Positions 22,845-34,089 of a stretch of DNA of 64,000 nt are shown one piece after another; position 1 is the first letter of the stretch; every line of letters starts with the position of its first letter. A model generated the notes under the pieces. It was given only the letters and a program-made list of their open reading frames with translations. It was not told where the DNA came from and searched no databases. A program made the translations under genes and the position numbers. Location of the stretch: positions 312,501-376,500 of the forward strand of contig CM077599.1 in the NCBI GenBank assembly GCA_039654915.1, in the 5' to 3' direction. Origin of the DNA: Aquilaria yunnanensis. Its lineage: Eukaryota; Streptophyta; Magnoliopsida; Malvales; Thymelaeaceae.

Positions 22845-23062
22845 TACGCCATCGCATCCAACTCTTCCACTTTATCATCGGATAATTGATCGTCGAGACC
22901 CAAATCGTAATTCGTCATATTGATTCCGGCATCATCGTCGTGAAACTCTTGAATTGAAATGCCTTTATCGGCGGGCCGAGATCGGCGACGGAACAAGGCT
23001 CGGAGGCCGGTGTTGCGGAAAGATGAACTATCTGTTGACTTGCCCTTTCCTTTTGAAGCCAT
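22845..23062 (-). pseudogene. hAT transposase, N-terminal part
   Basis: Starts at ATG 23060-23062 (MASKGKGKSTD) and encodes the first 72 residues, ending in DAMAY at the retrotransposon insertion site. Codon phase continues exactly into 13644 once one TACGC copy and the insert are removed, which fixes both the start and the insertion. The second hAT copy at 56902 begins with the related MASRGKGKSM, supporting this start. Confidence 0.88.
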
Positions 23063-23634
23063 GACTCACGTACTAATAGTAGTGATTAATGCAAAATCAA
23101 GAGATGATTATGAAGATATTATGGAGAGATTAGTAACAAATTTGGAAGAAATTAAGAAAATAAGGAGAATGGTTGAGAGAATATAGTAGATGAAGAAGAG
23201 AGGTTGAGTGATTGTGTGAGGATTGAGTGAAAATGGCATTGGTATTTATAGGGGGAGGGGAAAAATTAGTTTGACCAAAAAGTCTTTGAAATTTAGTTGT
23301 TGGGAGGGGCAAAAATGAAATTTTGGGGGCTGAAATGGAGCAGAAAACCGTTGGAGGGCCTGCTGTGTAATTAGCCATTTTTTAAAAAAAAATTTCTGCA
23401 GGTTTACGTTGCGCGCGGGTCAGCGGGGCGGGGCGGTCCGGTCCTGTCTGGTCCGGGCCGGTCTTTTTTGCGTCCCCCCCCCCCTCCTATTGGGCCCATA
23501 TTCGGCCCACAAAATTGCGGGCCTCTTACGGGGAGGGGCGGGGCGGGTTTGACCGGTCCGGGGCGGGTTTGACTGCGGGGCGGTTCCGGTTCGGTCCGGG
23601 CCAACCCGGCCCACGTCCCACCTCTAGTAGTAGC

Positions 23635-24225
23635 GGACAATGCGATGATGGAATTCAATCCCTAGAGGTAGCTGTGAGTATTCGAGCTCTTGTCCACTGA
23701 ACGAAATCTTGGGGATTTGACTTTGGTTTTACATCCCCAACTTTTACAAGCCGAAGTGATATGAATGGCAATTCAATAGGAAGGTGATTCGAACCCGGGC
23801 TGCAGTAAAGTGCTGGGGACTCTGTTGCAAAAGGTGTGGGTGTTGAATTATTGGAGAGAACAAAAGGTTTCGCGAAGGAATGGGGGAGGCAGACCCCCCT
23901 CTCTCACTCTCCTGGCATTGGGTGGAAGTGGAACAGTAGTACTAGTTTATTGGTTTGGTTTGGTGCTGCTGCTACTCTACTCCCCACTCCCCAGCCAAAG
24001 GCAAGCAAAAAGCAGCCTTGCATTCAAAAAGCAAACACAAACCGCCCAGGAAATTGACTAATCCATCCGTCGTCCCATCGCATCGTCTAGTAAAGCCGAG
24101 GCGCTGCCTGCGAACTAACAACTACAGTCTACACAACACAGCACTTAAAGCCCTTTCATATCTTTTCCTTTTTCCGTCTCCCCCTCTTCTGCTTCTGGGT
24201 GTTCCTCCGCCGGAGCAACTACAAG
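23635..24225 (+). promoter_or_regulatory. Promoter and 5' leader region of the KIX-like gene
   Basis: This is the whole interval between the hAT target duplication and the KIX-like ATG. The last 100 bases are pyrimidine-rich (CCTTTTTCCGTCTCCCCCTC), typical of a plant 5' leader. I could not pick a convincing TATA box. If the gene is functional, its promoter is either compact or uses hAT sequence. Confidence 0.45.
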
Positions 24226-25782
24226 ATGCCGCGGCCGGGCCCCAGGCCTTATGAGTGCGTCAGGCGGGCTTGGCACAGCGACAGACACCAGCCCATGCGA
24301 GGCTCCATCATTCAGCAGATTTTGAGGTTCTGGCTCCGTCCTTTTCTTGCATTTCCTTTCCTTATTTCTACATCATGCACTCCATGTGTTTGATTAGGCT
24401 CGCCACCGAGGCTCACAACTCCTCCACTAAAAAGAACAAGGAATGGCAAGAGAAATTGCCTATTGTTGTGCTCAGAGCCGAGCAGATTATCTACTCTAAA
24501 GCCAATTCTGAGGTTTGCCTCTTCCTGCTTCCTGCGATATCTGCCCATGTCCCCCCCGCCCCCACCCCACCATTCTTTTGATTGATCCGTCTTCCTCTCT
24601 TGTTGGTGGTCTTGGTCAGGCCGAGTACATGAACCTCGAGACCTTGTGGGATCGCGTCAATGATGCCGTCGACACCATCATTCGAAGGGACCAGAGCACC
24701 GAGACTGCAGATCTTCTCCCACCTTGTGTCGAAGGTACACATTCTTCCTCATCATTCTTTTCCTCGGCCGTATTCCTTAAATTTATTCGACTGCGCTGTG
24801 CTACGCATCTCTTATGATCCCAATCTTTGTGCGCTTCATAGCTGCCCTGAATCTGGGCTGCATTCCCGTCAGAGCTTCAAGGAGTCAACGCTACAGTAAC
24901 CCTAGGTCTTACCTCAGCCCAAGAACACAGGATTCCGCTTCTAAAGTCGCCAATACAAGTGCTGACCTCCATTGCCCTCATCACTCACCCGTTCATTCTG
25001 GCACCCAATTGAACTTTGCCAGAGGAGCCCCCGATGTCAACTTAACTGTTCCAGTTTCACAATCTAACCGTCTTGTGACTGAAAGTAATGATCCTGCAGC
25101 CCACCAAAGTTATCCCATTGTGTACGAGAACAGATACTCTGGCCATAACCAGATGCCAAGAGCAGAAACTAAGATACCACTTAACTTGGGTTCTGTTTTT
25201 CCTCTTTATTGTGGAGCTCACTGCCAAACAGCAGAACCTCAAGCTGCTTCTCAAGCTTCACAAAATGTTGATTGCAACATTGTTTTTGTTGGTACACCTG
25301 TTTGTACATCCACTCCAAAGCACCCCGAAATGGGTGTTTTGAGGACCATTTTTTCCAGTCCTGGTGATGATGTTGCTTGCAGGAGAGTTGAGCAACAATC
25401 TGAATTCAGGTGTGCTCACGGGAGTACGAAGCCCTTTGGATCAGAATGTGATTTGTCCCTGCGGCTTGGTTCATTTTCTGACATCTCTAGGAGAAGACAG
25501 CAAGATAACAATTCTGGTGCTGAATGTACTGATGGAAGCATGCCCCATGAGGGGTTTAAGGTCAACGATACTTTCCAACAGAAGAGCAAAGAGTTCTGCT
25601 TTTTCCCAGAAAAGAACAAAGGCGTTCAGTTGGAGTTTAGTTCAAGGAAGTGGCCTCTAGAAGGCGATGTTCACATTGCAGCAGATAATATGAGAAAGCG
25701 CAAGGCACCATGTAGTGATAATCTGGAGGATCCACAATTTTGCTGGCAATATGATTCCCAATTCAACCCATTCTCTCATTGA
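24226..25782 (+). CDS. KIX-like domain protein, putative transcription cofactor
   Basis: Four exons: 24226-24326, 24398-24512, 24620-24734 and 24842-25782, all GT/AG, joining to 423 codons and TGA. The N-terminal 110 residues (MPRPGPRPYECVRRAWHSDR, then QPMRGSIIQQILRLATEAH, then EKLPIVVLRAEQIIYSKA, then NSEAEYMNLETLWDR) match a conserved plant family. That family is often labelled histone acetyltransferase-like because the region resembles the KIX domain of CBP/p300 and MED15; there is no acetyltransferase domain here. The remaining 310 residues (exon 4) are low-complexity, Ser/Asn/Gln-rich, with a conserved-looking ALNLGCIPVRASRSQR and a DLSLRLGSFSD element that resembles an EAR-type LxLxL motif. 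I infer a nuclear cofactor; there is no direct functional evidence. Confidence 0.85.
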
Positions 25783-27514
25783 AAGTTGACCAGGTTTGTA
25801 GGCAATGCCCTTTTATGTCACATCTCTAATTGAGGATTCCCCGGTCAAATTATGAATCCGATGATGATCTCTGCTTTGAATGTAGATTGATTGTAAATGT
25901 TACATATTGACTATGAGTTGCAAGTTGCAAGTGAAATGAAGCAGGAATCATAAACAAAGTTGAGCCATGTTCCTGATTTAGTAGCCTTTTAGGGCAAAAG
26001 TTTATATAAATTTCTCAGAACAACAAGAGCGTATATTCTTTTGGGATTGACTTTCATCCACATGTAGCTTGATTAGCTTTTTTAGATGTGGCTACGAGAA
26101 AGATACCCTATATAAAAAAGGGAAATTCTCCTCTGTAGGATATTTTAGACAGTGCAGATGTGGAGCTAGATTACCAGGATTACTTTACATAAAATGAACT
26201 CGCTAAGGTTCTGCTGTTTTGATTCTTGGCTGGTACAGATGATTGCAGTGCTGAAGAATGTGCTGCGCTTACGTGAGATTTAATCTAGTGTTTTCTTTGT
26301 AAGTGGTTACCTTTTGAGTGTAATTGGTGTTGTTGTTTATTAATCTTTCTGATCAGAGAGGAAAGCTTTATTAAATCAGCATAGATATCCAGTGAACCAG
26401 CGGGAAAAGCTCATCGGTATATGGATGGATTCATTTGGTTAATTTATTTATGAGACATTGCCCTCTTCCTCTTTAATCATCGGTACCTTTTCAATCTCGG
26501 GTAGGCTCGTCTCTAGAACTACCCTTGAGTGCAGCTGAACCTAATGCACCGGCTTATATACAACAGCTCAGTTTGCACTTTGGAAGTGGATCTCAAACTC
26601 TGTTCAAGTTTTATCTTCGAATTCAGATGAACAAGCGTGATTTGTATCTCTGTTGAAACGAATAAATCACAAATTTTATCTGTAGGAAAAAAAAGGGGCT
26701 TCACGGGAAGTGGAAGAAGTTCCATTTGATATAGCAGCAAAACGTTGAGTGAGGAAACCTTGAATTCTCGCCTAGCATATTTGCCAAGTACATGAAAAGC
26801 ATTCATGTGTGCTGGTAGGAGTCGTTAGTTCGCAGTGGTTATAAGTTACAACAGCATTACACATATCAGTAGTTGTTTGTGGGTGCTTATGCTTATTTTG
26901 CGCATGGCTTCTTCCATTGAACTTCGAGGCCTTGGTCTATTGGTTGATAGTCACAGCAGCAACAGCTGCTGCAATAAGAAATGTTGTTTGTATGGTTGGA
27001 CTGAGAATATATGGATCTCTCTAATGCGAGGGCTTTCCCTAAGAACATTGAAGAGCACTTGTCTTGAACCAAAAGCTTACATTTTCACTTCTTGAATTCA
27101 TTATACTGTTGTATGTGTAGCAAGGGCTGAAAAGGGACACCAAAACTGAAATCTAAAATATGAATAAATATGGCCCAAGTCCAAAAATAATCAATGGAAC
27201 ACTCACCTAAGTCACACAGGCTATCCTGTGTGAAAATGATGAGCTCTAAATAGTCAAATTCTAAAGCTTGAAGTTATAATATACATAAAAAATATAAAAA
27301 ATTAAATGGACTTCTCATGTGGGATATAAGTATTACATGGTTGTTTAGCAATTATCCCTTAGACTGCTTGAAATTAGCTTAAAAAATATGTTGTTTGTAC
27401 GCTTCAGTGATTTCATTGCAAAGGTATGTATCCTCCATAGACTACAGTTCATCAAATCAACCAAATTGTTGCTTGCCCAACGCATGACATCCGCAAAAAT
27501 TTGACAATCATGTA
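25783..27514. other. 3' flank of KIX-like gene, no further gene seen
   Basis: The first few hundred bases are probably 3' untranslated region. Small open frames at 26519-26806 (minus) and 26835-27095 (plus) encode nothing I recognise and show no splice or domain support. I see no paired inverted ends here. Confidence 0.45.
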
Positions 27515-28215
27515 ATTAAATACTGTGGTATATAGCTTACAGCAGGTAAACGGTACGCAGTATAAATATTTTCTTGTCATTTTTTTGCATAAAATACTAT
27601 GGTATTTCGCATACCGGTAACTTTTATATATATTTTGTCAAAAAAATCACAGTATACCGCAAATATCATGACATACGTATCATGGTATTATATTTTTCAC
27701 AAACATATATAAGATATTTTTTTTTGTCATTTTACATCAAAATATAATACAAAAATATATAAAATAGTAAAATATAATTAATACACATATTTTAACATAA
27801 ATATTTACTTTTATTTTTTGGTTACTTTTTCTTTTTATTTTCCATTCTTGTTCTTTGGGCATTAGAAAATGTATTATCATTATTAAAGTATTGTTTCTTT
27901 TTTTTTCTATTGTATCAATAAATTAGTTTTTTTTAACTGAGTAATATTTATTTTTCTCCATATACAACATTTTTTATATTTTTGTATAAAAAAATATCTT
28001 CTATCATATATAATTTATTTATATTTGACAAATTATGATGAGAAAAAATTAGAATCCATATAAAAATGTGCAAAAAAATGTATTTAATCTATTTCATCTT
28101 AAAATAATATTATTTTTTTTTTACAAAAAGGGCAATGGTATGCGGTGCGGTATACCGTGCGATATACTTTAAAAATATGGGGTACAGTATAACTAGTAGT
28201 AACGGTATTTAACAC
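27515..28215. mobile_element. GGTAT-rich TIR element, copy 1
   Basis: Left end TTAAATACTGTGGTATA and right end TAACGGTATTTAACAC face each other. Both subterminal regions are dense in GGTAT/ATACC words such as GCGGTATACCGTGCG. The middle is extremely AT-rich. A second copy with the same layout lies at 52089-52733. I could not find a clear target duplication, so the superfamily is unsettled (hAT-like is my best guess). Confidence 0.55.
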
Positions 28216-28677
28216 ATTGTTAACAATTACATGTATGTATAAAAAATCAATCAAAACTTTTCAACCATGTATGCCATCGGACCTATGAAAAACTTGCCTG
28301 CTTCGTATTATCAATCTTCGTTATATTTCCCTTGCTTTCAATATGGCAAAAGAGATAAATTTACCACTAAACTATAATGGTACAGTAATTTTACCACAAA
28401 AGGTTTTTTTACGGGTGAATTTACTATTAAACTTTTTGAAAGGTGTAAATTTATCATTAATGTTTTTTTTAGAACAAATCTATCATTGGCCATTAAAATT
28501 GTTTAACGTGACAAACATGAAAAAATGAGAAAGCTAAAGTTTCAATTTCAAGTTTTCTTTACTTAACACCTTGCCCTTAAGTTTTTAAATATATCATTTT
28601 CACCATCTTCTTTGGCTCCAACAAACTCTAGTACCCTTCATCAACCTCCACTTTTTTTGCCACCGACTAGGGATGGC
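28216..28677. other. AT-rich spacer with a single inverted-arm fragment
   Basis: No gene. At 28340-28510 lie phrases such as AAATTTACCACTAAACTATA, typical of one arm of a Mutator-like or MITE end, but I found no partner arm. Confidence 0.35.
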
Positions 28678-29393
28678 AGTGGGTCAGGTGAAATCCGCCA
28701 CCCGCAGATACTAGACCCACGGATTACGGGCATTTGACAGAAACTTCACCCGTCTGGTGGGCACAAAATTTAATTTTGCTCTGCGGGTAGACTCGCGACA
28801 CCCGTAACCCACCACAATTTTCCTTGGTTTGTGAATGGCTTATTTGTAACTTTTCAAAATAATAGGACTAACATGAAACAAATATGTAACTTAAGTGATT
28901 AAAGTGTGAATTAACAAACAATATAAACCAAACCCTACACTTTTTTCTACTCCTAGTCGCCGCTTCTTGTCTTCCTCTTACTTTGGCGAAACTTGGTCTA
29001 ATATTCTTCATCTTATCTTCTTCTTTTTCTGGCCAAACCTTGCGTCATATTCTTCATCTTTTGGCCAAACCATCTTACTACCTCTACAACCACCGAAACA
29101 TAATCCCAAAATCTTCCCCACCATTGGCCAGTGACCTCGATTGGCAGAGAGATTAAGAGAAAAGGTCCAAGAACCTTTTGCTGCTGTTATTTTTCATTTC
29201 CCACCATCACCATTACTTCATGAGTGCCGGAAAACATGTCCACCATAGTTACATTGCCAATTTCATGGGCAATCCATGGGGTGTTCGTGATCTGTGGGTA
29301 ATAGGCACAGACATCTTTTTTTACCCGTCAAGTTTGGCGGGCAGGTGGCGGATATGGTGACTCTACACCCGATCTGTCAGTTTGCCATCTGTA
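28678..29393. mobile_element. Probable hAT-type non-autonomous element
   Basis: The left end TAGGGATGGCAGTGGGTC and the reverse complement of the right end, TACAGATGGCAAACTGACAG, resemble each other. Both subterminal parts are rich in CCGCC/GGCGG words. The immediate flanks do not show a shared 8-mer, so one end may be displaced or eroded. No transposase frame. Confidence 0.45.
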
Positions 29394-29477
29394 GTGTGTG
29401 TACAAATTAGTATTATCAAGTTCTAGAAGTATGGTATGAATGCATGTATGTGCATTTATTTTGACACAAATTTTCTG

Positions 29478-29478
<1 letters not shown>

Positions 29479-29523
<45 letters not shown>
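29479..29523. repeat. (ATT)n microsatellite
   Basis: About fifteen ATT triplets without interruption. Confidence 0.95.
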
Positions 29524-29524
<1 letters not shown>

Positions 29525-30382
29525 AAGGGGGTGTTGACATGGGGCATCGGCATTTGTTCTTAACGTTGCAGTTTAGCCAGGTTGTGTATGTTATGTTACA
29601 TTAATTTCATGCGATCTTCAATTTTGTAGAAGTGGTGAAGAAGCAAAAGTTAATAATTTACCCAGCAGTTAGAAGGATTCGGAACAGTTTGACTCGATCA
29701 TATTATACTATATTCTAAAGAAGAAGTAGGTTTTACTATTCATCAATAGTAGAATCCATATGGCCATATTTTTTTTACTTCTTCTAACTTATGGTCAAAC
29801 GCCTCTTTTGATCCCAAAATTTTTCACATCGACCATAATGCACCCCCACTTTAGCATTCTGTTGATAGCTAGATCGTAGACCATTTGCTAACCCGATGGT
29901 GACCTGATTGTCACATTATAAAAATTGGAGAACATTACTAGATATAATAAACATTACAGGGACCCAACATTATTTTGTCCCTTTTTGTGATATGTCCGCC
30001 CACCATTCTAGTTTTGTTTTACTCTCTTGTAGAATGGTCAAATCTCTTCTTTAGTCTCTAGATATAACATTCCTACTATAATGATCCCCAATTTTCATAA
30101 TCTGTCATAATTTTTTTTCTTTTTGCTAATCAAAATTTTTGTATATACTAAAATTCAAAGGTTTTTAAAGAGATGGGAAGAGGGCTATCTTAATCCCTGG
30201 TCGCAGGCGTGGCAAGCTTTTAGATACATGACATGAACTTTTAGGAAAATAAAAATTTTGATGACATTTAAATTCAAAATGATAAAACCTTAAATGAAAG
30301 TGAATGACATGCTTTTATTTACCATGTTAAATACCAAAAGCTTTTTCTTTTGCGTGGTTTGACTCAGAGTTTTAATTATATA

Positions 30383-30518
30383 AGTTTGATTTAAAGTTTT
30401 AATTAGTTGAAATAAATGTACACTTTTCATAATGTATGAGCGCTTTACATAGATTTGATTTATAGTTTTAATTTGTTGAAATAAGTAAACAATTTGTATT
30501 ATGCATAAGTGCATAATT
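30383..30518. repeat. 68-bp tandem duplication
   Basis: Two diverged copies with a period of 68 bases share TTTGATTTA, AGTTTTAATT and GTTGAAATAA at matching positions. Confidence 0.6.
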
Positions 30519-33500
30519 CTTTAAAGGTTTTATTTTATCACTAATTCATTAGTGAGCAAAAAATCTGGAAAACTTATGCATGTATATTATGCAATGTTAG
30601 CCTACACTATAAACACCAGAAACTTACTTTCTCTTAATAGTTTAATTGAATTGATTAATTGAATTACTTTAATTATTTTTCATTTATTATCTTTAATACT
30701 TTTTTGATACTATATAAACACATCTTTAGTTGACTACTCTATGTACTTATAATTATTTATACTCAGATTTTACTTAATGTCAAGGTAAGTCTTATACTTT
30801 TAAATTGTTCCATCAATGACTTATATTGATTATATTACCGCAACTCACATACCTTGCTTACTTCTAAAAGTCGTAGGGTTTTTAATGTTCATCATTGAAG
30901 ATGAACAGGTTTTTTTTTCCCTTTTTCAAACACAATTGACTCTTCCTTAAGTTCGATTCCCTTTTCACAAGGTACTCACAATTTTTAGGGCCCATTTTGT
31001 AATTTCTCCAATTTCAGGTTCTCTGGTTAAATGTCAGTTTAATCCCTAAGCTTTTACTCTTTTCCATGTTCATCCCTATTTTCCATCCATCTTTTATTTT
31101 GGTCCTCAAATTTAATAAATATTTAACTAGATTATTTCTATTTATTCTCTTGGTCCCCAACATTTTTAATGTTTTTATGTACTATATTCTAAAGTAAGAT
31201 ATTAGTTATCATAATTTATTTGTTCTTGTGTTAAGCCATTTTTGTACATTCATTAAATCAATTGTTAAGCCTTTAATACCTAATATTTTTTCATTTTCAA
31301 TCTTGGTTCAAACTTTTTTCGTTGCTTTTCTTTAATTTTGCTTTTCAAAATAAAATTTTAATCATTATAATTTACATCCTTCTAACTATGTATCTGATTG
31401 ATTCGTCTTTAATTAAAATTTTCATTTTTATATTTATTAAATTAATGGTTAAATTGTAAATTTATTAATATAAGTTAAGCACAATTCTGTGTTTCAATCA
31501 TATTATTTTGTTATTTATGATTGCGTATTGTAGTATGAATTGTTTTCTATGGTTTAATAAAATAATTTGGTTTATAATTACTAAAATTGAAAGTAAATTT
31601 TTCTGAATAAATTTCTCATTGATATTAAAAATTAGAATTTAATTTTATAAAAAAGGAAAATTTTTGGTTATGTTATGTTTCTATTTACGTAATTTCAGTT
31701 ATTGTTAAGGTAGTTCGGCTTTAATCATTTTTTTCATATTTTTTAATTATTTATTATTTAAATTTTTTGTACTAAATTTATTGTAAAAAATACCCGCTAC
31801 ATCGTATAGTAAGTGTACCTCGTTGGAACTAAATTTTTCCCTCACTAACCTTATTATATTGGTAGTGACCTTAGCTTAGGGCTTTATGAAAATATATAAA
31901 AATTACTTATATCGTCTTCGATAGGACAGCTTAATTGGCAATGCTCACAAATACCCTTGGAAAGGTCGGGTTTTGAAAAGTGGCGACAGCACTCCCCAAA
32001 GTAGACAATTCTAGGGCTGGTCAAATTGCAACTCGAGCCCTCCAGATTTGGCACATTAGGCACTTCAACCCCTCAATTTTCTTAAAGCAAGTTCTAATAC
32101 CTTGTACTTATAACTGATTCTAAAAAAAAAAAAAATCTTCTATCTCTATACATTATGGATTCAGAAAGTATTTATGTTTTTGTTTATTTAGTGAAACATG
32201 CAGAAATGACACCCTAGGGGTGGTCGACTCTGTTAATCCAATATGAAGTACTTGTGGATTTTTTTACTATTCAACTATTTGGCAACACAAAAATAAAAAA
32301 ATTTGCCATTTTTTTTTACACTCAAATCCATTGTATTATGAAAAAATATATTTTTTATAATTTTTAAATTATTTTAAAAATATAGTGAAAAAACAAATAT
32401 AATTTTGGAATGAAGCTATATAATAAATAACTTCATTGTTTGTTAATGACAAAATAATTATATAAGTATAAAAAATGCAATTTAAATATTATTTACTCAC
32501 TAAGATATGGTAACTCTCTTCGATCCTTGTTTTACATCTTGTTTTATTTAAAGATTGTGTTTCTACGGGATTAATCTGTTCTCTTTGCTTCACTTACCAT
32601 TGTTTTCTGACATTTTTGTTTATTGTGTTGTTTCTCTTTGCTAAAAATTGGCTCTTAGGGTTTGCTCATGTTTTACCCTTATTTATGAGATTTGAGCTTC
32701 CTCTGTCCATCTGCTTTTTAACAACAATTTTTAATTTGAAGGATTCAATTCGAAACTGTAGAGCTGTGTAACATATCTTTCTAAATTGCTTTTTCTCTTA
32801 TATTTGGATTGTTGATAGTATTTTGTTGGTTTAATTGTCTGCATTGATGGATGGATTAATTCTTGGTTTTCATCTGCTTATTTGATTTTGTACCTCATCT
32901 ATCTCATTCCTTTTGATTCATCATTAGTATGGTTGAACCAATGCCATTTACATCTGGTTACCTTTATTGCAACCTTAACTTGTTGACCTTCTGCTTCCTA
33001 AACATTGTCTTCTCTCTCTTTACTTTTTTTTCTTTTCATATCATTCTACCTACCCAATCTACTGTCTTTAACATCCCTACCACCGCCTATCCTCTAATTT
33101 ATCAGTGTCCTTTGTGGCTATTTATATGGTTTTCTTAATCGGGTTTGTACTAATCCTTCATGTCTTTATCACATAATCCTACCTACCTTCATTCTTCTAG
33201 ACCTATTTTGTTTACCATGTACCCAAATTCTAAAACTTCCTATATCATCTTACTTGGGCCCGGTGGCTTTAAACTTCTTTTTTTTTTCCGATACGCAAAA
33301 AATGGTTCACTTCCCTTATAGTTCCTTACCTAAAATATGGTTAGTTGCTCCAATTGATGACCACCTCAATAACCAAACACACAACTATCTCTATTTTTCT
33401 CTTAAATTTAATATCATTGACTAACGCCGATTCATTGTCCTCTATTTCTAGTCATACATTTCCAAACCACCTTTATCCTTGTAGATCTTCTCATTCCTAG

Positions 33501-34089
33501 GTTCTATCTCCAAAATCAGCTTTATCAGAAAATTTGGTTACAACTAAGGTACGAAAAAGGTTGATAAATTATGTGGTTGTATTGGTCGTTCCAAGAACCA
33601 TTATGGTGGCTCCAAGTTTGGGACTTTCACTATGTTTGCCAATACCTGATTTGGTCCTTATTTTTTGGTGTCATGGCCACGTTTGGACCAATTGACTAAT
33701 CGATAATGTATTATCAACTTGAAGGAAAATGTGTTTTCCCACTGTATTGGTGAAGTAGAAAACCACATATTATATTATTAACGATCATCTAATGATGACA
33801 ATGAGTAAATGATTTTACAAGAAACTTTAGGCCTCTTTCAATCCACTGTCGCCACAATCGAGTGCTAAGACAATAAAAATGTCTGTTAATCATTCTCATG
33901 TGAAAGCAACAATGGTGGCTAAGGGCCACAATGATGACATACATTAGGAGTTTAATCTAGATTCAGACCCAAATATGGACCTTAATATCCTTCTTATTTA
34001 TAGTAGTGAAAAAAAGCCAACCCACTTAATGCCTCAAGCCCAAAACGAGATAAACAGTCCAATGGCATGCCGTTGTTGCATTTGTGCAA

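Larger units (their letters stand above)
11300..23626 (-). mobile_element. hAT (Ac-like) transposon, split by a gypsy insertion
   Basis: The ends are an 11-bp perfect inverted repeat, TAGAGGTGGGA. They are flanked by an exact 8-bp target duplication GTAGTAGC at 11292-11299 and 23627-23634, the hallmark of hAT transposition. The subterminal regions are rich in CCGG/GGGCC words. Without the inserted 9,195-bp retrotransposon and its 5-bp duplication, the element is 3,127 bp and carries one transposase gene on the minus strand. The right end lies about 600 bp upstream of the KIX-like gene start codon. Confidence 0.95.
29394..34089. other. Long AT-rich intergenic region
   Basis: 4.7 kb without a supportable gene. 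It holds an (ATT)n run, one tandem duplication (listed separately), and stretches that look like unpaired arms of inverted-repeat elements (around 31020-31180 and 32030-32110). A stretch near 31900-32020 containing GGTCGGGTTTTGAAAAGTGG resembles the end of a gypsy LTR, but nothing confirms it. Open frames at 32929-33138 and 33975-34169 are unsupported. Confidence 0.45.

Noticed and set aside
23404..23658. Pro/Gly/Arg-rich ORFs near 23.5 kb
   Set aside because: They cover the GC-rich subterminal repeats of the hAT element; no domain.
26835..27095. 86-codon ORF downstream of the KIX-like gene
   Set aside because: No recognisable domain, no splice partners, and weak coding character.
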